Source: Parapedobacter tibetensis
GTDB taxonomy: Bacteria > Bacteroidota > Bacteroidia > Sphingobacteriales > Sphingobacteriaceae
DNA length: 64,000 nucleotides
Direction of reading: 5' to 3'
Assembly: GCF_024704835.1 (NCBI RefSeq)
Contig: NZ_JAMXBE010000008.1
Location: 124,001-188,000 of the forward strand
The notes under the pieces are model-generated. The model saw only the letters and a program-made list of their open reading frames with translations. It was not told the origin of the DNA and ran no database searches. This document shows positions 60,901 to 64,000 of this stretch, in pieces. The stretch's first letter is position 1. The number at the start of each line of letters is the position of its first letter. The translations under genes were made by a program, and so were the position numbers.

Positions 60901-62431
60901 GATATCTCCGCCACCACACCATGATATTTATTCCATCGAAGATTTGTCGCAACTTATTTTCGACCTGAAAAACGCTAACCGCGAGGCCCGGATAAACGTG
61001 AAACTGGTATCAAAGGCCGGCGTGGGTACCATTGCCGCTGGAGTGGCTAAGGCACATGCTGATGTCATCCTTATTGCCGGGTATGATGGTGGTACCGGAG
61101 CTTCACCTGTCAGCTCCATCAAACATGCGGGGTTGCCTTGGGAATTGGGCTTGGCGGAATCGCATCAAACCTTGGTCAAAAACAAGCTCCGCAGCCGTGT
61201 GGTGTTGCAAACTGACGGGCAGCTCAAAACAGGCCGGGATATCGCTATCGCCACGTTATTGGGCGCTGAGGAGTGGGGCGTAGCTACCGCGGCTTTGGTG
61301 GCAGGAGGATGCATCATGATGCGTAAATGCCATTTGAACACCTGCCCTGTAGGTGTGGCTACGCAAGATCCTGAACTCCGTAAATTGTTTACCGGTAAGC
61401 CGGAAGATATTGTCAACTTGTTTAAGTTCCTTGCTGAGGAATTGCGCGAAATCATGGCTGAGCTGGGTTTCCGCACCATCAATGAAATGGTAGGACGGGC
61501 CCAGTTTCTCAAAAAACGGGAAGATATAAACCATTGGAAAGTCGACAAACTTGACCTTTCGGGCATTCTCTATGTGGCACACAGCGATAGCGGTGAAACG
61601 CTGTACCAAACCGAGCAGCAGGACCATGGCATGGACATGATCTTGGACTGGGGCTTGCTGAAGCAGGCCCGCAAGGCACTGGACAGCAAAACTCCTGTAT
61701 TCGGCGCGTTCAATGTGAAAAACACGGACCGTACCATCGGTACCTTGCTATCCAATGAGATATCCAAAATATATGGTGGCGAGGGTCTTCCAGACAATAC
61801 CATTAACTACAAATTCACCGGTTCGGCCGGGCAGAGTTTTGGTGCATTTGCGGCCAAAGGACTATCTTTTGAGTTGCAAGGAGAGGCCAACGACTATGTA
61901 GGAAAGGGTCTCTCCGGTGCGCAATTGGCGATATATCCCGCTGAAGACAGTCCATTGGTGCCACATGAAAACATCATCATCGGAAACGTGGCCTTATATG
62001 GAGCTACATCTGGCCATCTCTTTGTATGTGGCCAGGCAGGCGAACGATTTGCCGTGCGTAACTCCGGAGCGACCGCTGTGGTGGAGGGTGTGGGCGACCA
62101 CGGCTGCGAGTACATGACTGGTGGACGGGCGTTGATACTTGGTGCGACGGGCCGCAATTTTGCTGCAGGCATGAGCGGGGGCATCGCATGGGTATATGAC
62201 ATGGAAGGCACATTCAGGAGCAACTGCAACACCGAAATGGTAGACCTTGATCCATTGGAAACCGAAGATGAAACCGCCATCATTGCCTTGCTCAAACGGC
62301 ATATCCACCTCACAGGAAGCAAGCGTGCCACCCATATCCTTAAACACTGGAAAACGGAGAAGGCTTGTTTCATCAAGGTATTCCCGAGGGAATATAAAAA
62401 TGTGTTGCAGTCAAAATTAGTAGAAGCATAA
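57917..62431 (+). CDS. gltB: Glutamate synthase large subunit
   Basis: 1504 aa. Makes glutamate from glutamine and 2-oxoglutarate. Class II amidotransferase domain with nucleophile Cys21 in [14 protein letters not shown] after a short propeptide, [16 protein letters not shown], a central domain, FMN-binding synthase domain ([66 protein letters not shown]), 3Fe-4S cluster [20 protein letters not shown], and the C-terminal GXGXG beta helix. Operon with gltD 22 bases downstream. Ammonia assimilation with glutamine synthetase, encoded elsewhere. Confidence 0.97.
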   Translation: [1504 protein letters not shown]

Positions 62432-62453
62432 ACAATTATATAGCGAGATAAAG

Positions 62454-63920
62454 ATGGGAAAACCAACTGGCTTTAAGGAATTTGAAAGGGTCCTCCCAAA
62501 GAAGGATACCGTGGCTAACCGGAAAAAAACATACGATGAGTTTGTGCAACCTTACAGTGATGAGGAACTGAACAAGCAAGCGGCCCGGTGTATGGACTGC
62601 GGTATACCGTTTTGCCACTCAGGTTGCCCGCTTGGCAACGTGATTCCTGAATTCAATGATGCCATATATGATGGGAAATGGGAAGAGGCTTATCGGATAC
62701 TGGTATCTACCAATAATTTCCCCGAATTTACGGGGAGGATATGCCCCGCGCCATGCGAAGCAGCCTGCGTACTAGGCATCAACCGCCCACCCGTGGCCAT
62801 TGAGGAGATTGAAAAACACATCATCGAAATTGCGTTTAAACGGGAGTTTGTAAAAGCACGGCCTACACACCTGAAAACCGGAAAACGCATTGCGGTGGTA
62901 GGAAGTGGCCCTGCTGGCCTAGCCGCAGCGGCCCAATTAATCAAGGTGGGCCATGAAGTAACCGTATATGAACGGGACGACAAGCCCGGAGGCCTGCTTC
63001 GCTATGGAATTCCGGATTTCAAACTGGAGAAGTGGGTCATAGACCGCCGGATAACATTGATGGAAGAAGAAGGCGTAGTATTCCGATGCAACGCCGAAGT
63101 AGGGAAAAACGTGCCGACTAGTGAGCTCCAAGCCTATGATGCCGTGGTGCTAGCGGGGGGGTCTACTATCCCCCGTAACCTTAACATCCCGGGAAGGGAA
63201 CTGAAAGGGGTACATTTTGCGATGGAATTCCTGAAACAACAAAACAAACGTGTGGGTAACTTGCCTTTTGACGAGGAAGATATCCTAGCCAATGGTAAAA
63301 ACGTATTGGTCATCGGTGGTGGTGATACCGGATCAGACTGCGTGGGCACATCAAACCGACATGGCGCCAAATCGGTTACTCAGTTTGAGCTGATGCCTCA
63401 GCCTCCCAAGGACCGTACCCAAGCCATGCCCTGGCCTACCTATCCGATGTTGCTCAAGACAACCACCTCGCATGAGGAAGGCTGCCAACGATATTGGAGT
63501 ATCAGCACCAAGGAATTTATTGGCGATGGTAAGGGGAACCTTAAAGGCGCCCGTGTGGTCGACCTGGAATGGGAGCTTGACCAATTGGGCCGTCCGGTGA
63601 AATTCAAGGAGGTGGAGGGCTCTGAACGTGAACTCCCTTGTGAACTGGTGCTACTGGCCATGGGTTTCTTACACCCGCAACGTGATGGACTTCTACAGCA
63701 ACTGGGCGTAGAACTAGACGAACGAGGCAACGTGCGCGCCAACGAAGGAGACTACCAATCTTCTTCAGCACGGATTTTCGCAGCCGGTGACATGCGCCGT
63801 GGGCAGTCGCTCGTCGTATGGGCGATCTCCGAAGGCCGTGAATGTGCACGCAAAGTGGATGAGTATCTGATGGGTTATTCCGAATTGGAAAGCAAGGATG
63901 CTATCTATGATTATGCGTGA
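62454..63920 (+). CDS. gltD: Glutamate synthase small subunit
   Basis: 488 aa NAD(P)H-oxidising flavoprotein partner of GltB. N-terminal Fe-S Cys set (RCMDCGIPFCHSGCPLGNVIPEFND, CPAPCEAACVLGIN), FAD motif VVGSGPAGLAAAAQLI, NAD(P)H motif VIGGGDTGSDCVGT, and the C-terminal FAD contact FAAGDMRRGQSLVVWAISEGRECA. Passes electrons through its 4Fe-4S clusters to GltB. Confidence 0.97.
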   Translation: MGKPTGFKEFERVLPKKDTVANRKKTYDEFVQPYSDEELNKQAARCMDCGIPFCHSGCPLGNVIPEFNDAIYDGKWEEAYRILVSTNNFPEFTGRICPAPCEAACVLGINRPPVAIEEIEKHIIEIAFKREFVKARPTHLKTGKRIAVVGSGPAGLAAAAQLIKVGHEVTVYERDDKPGGLLRYGIPDFKLEKWVIDRRITLMEEEGVVFRCNAEVGKNVPTSELQAYDAVVLAGGSTIPRNLNIPGRELKGVHFAMEFLKQQNKRVGNLPFDEEDILANGKNVLVIGGGDTGSDCVGTSNRHGAKSVTQFELMPQPPKDRTQAMPWPTYPMLLKTTTSHEEGCQRYWSISTKEFIGDGKGNLKGARVVDLEWELDQLGRPVKFKEVEGSERELPCELVLLAMGFLHPQRDGLLQQLGVELDERGNVRANEGDYQSSSARIFAAGDMRRGQSLVVWAISEGRECARKVDEYLMGYSELESKDAIYDYA

Positions 63921-63931
63921 TTTACCAAACC

Positions 63932-64000
63932 TCATCGGTTTTGCCGCATGGCTTCGCACACTTGTGTCGCCTCGGGCGGTAAATCTATGAAACGTACATT
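63932..64000 (-). CDS. C-terminal end of a minus-strand gene cut by the window edge
   Basis: The last 22 codons read NVRFIDLPPEATQVCEAMRQ then NR and stop, in a frame open to the window end and convergent with gltD. Composition looks coding, but too little is seen to name it. Confidence 0.35.
   Translation of the reverse strand, partial: NVRFIDLPPEATQVCEAMRQNR

Overview
The window is typical Bacteroidota chromosome, most likely family Sphingobacteriaceae (Parapedobacter/Olivibacter-like). This is inferred from gene content: a SusC/SusD pair under an ECF sigma/FecR switch, DUF4834 and OstA-like proteins, GH92, a C-terminal LytTR protein, and Bacteroidota-type promoters (TTG ~19 nt TAnnTTTG, clearest at 1271-1300). 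Genus and species cannot be settled by reading alone. I saw no rRNA, tRNA, CRISPR array or intact transposase.

Layout. 1-6.5 kb: end of a hybrid sensor kinase, an azurin lipoprotein, two dihydrolipoyl dehydrogenase paralogues around an acyl-CoA thioesterase and a DUF3817 membrane protein, then an actin/ParM-like ATPase whose phosphate-1 motif lies at the C-terminus instead of the N-terminus. 6.5-11 kb (minus): LacI regulator, S41 protease lipoprotein, a degenerate HAD protein, a pre-ATP-grasp-like protein, a LolD-type ATPase. 11-16.6 kb (plus): sucC, lgt, asnS, YrdC/YciO protein, nhaA. 16.7-22.2 kb: a secreted BSP-peptidase/GH92 fusion and a two-component pair. 22.2-25.8 kb (minus): DciA-like, recF, DUF4834, a membrane protein, tilS. 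25.9-33.7 kb: OstA-like protein and CocE/NonD hydrolase, then YceI lipoprotein and a gluconate-dehydrogenase-type pair. 34-38.2 kb: an alkylation-repair cluster (split Ada, AlkB), rdgB with an overlapping unknown gene, and a deoxyhypusine-synthase homologue.

38.2-46.4 kb is the accessory part. It starts with a co-oriented cassette (small protein, membrane protein, CHAP hydrolase, FN3-like protein, anchored lipoprotein, heptapeptide-repeat frame) containing palindromic dispersed repeats and a 21-bp degenerate tandem repeat. After it come damaged and intact toxin-antitoxin-like genes: a GNAT-like remnant, a truncated partner gene, a stray copy of part of a LytTR gene, an intact AbiEi/AbiEii pair, the LytTR gene itself, an XRE protein and a PIN toxin with an internal deletion beside its presumed antitoxin.

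46.6-56.2 kb (minus) is a nutrient-uptake locus read as ECF sigma, FecR, SusC, SusD, TlpA-like protein. An oppositely oriented PIN toxin-antitoxin module sits between sigma and fecR, flanked by 64-bp direct repeats and a fecR remnant. The window ends with a lipoprotein fragment, a dipeptide epimerase and the gltB-gltD glutamate synthase operon. The observation most worth following is the apparently circularly permuted actin-like protein at 5440-6516.
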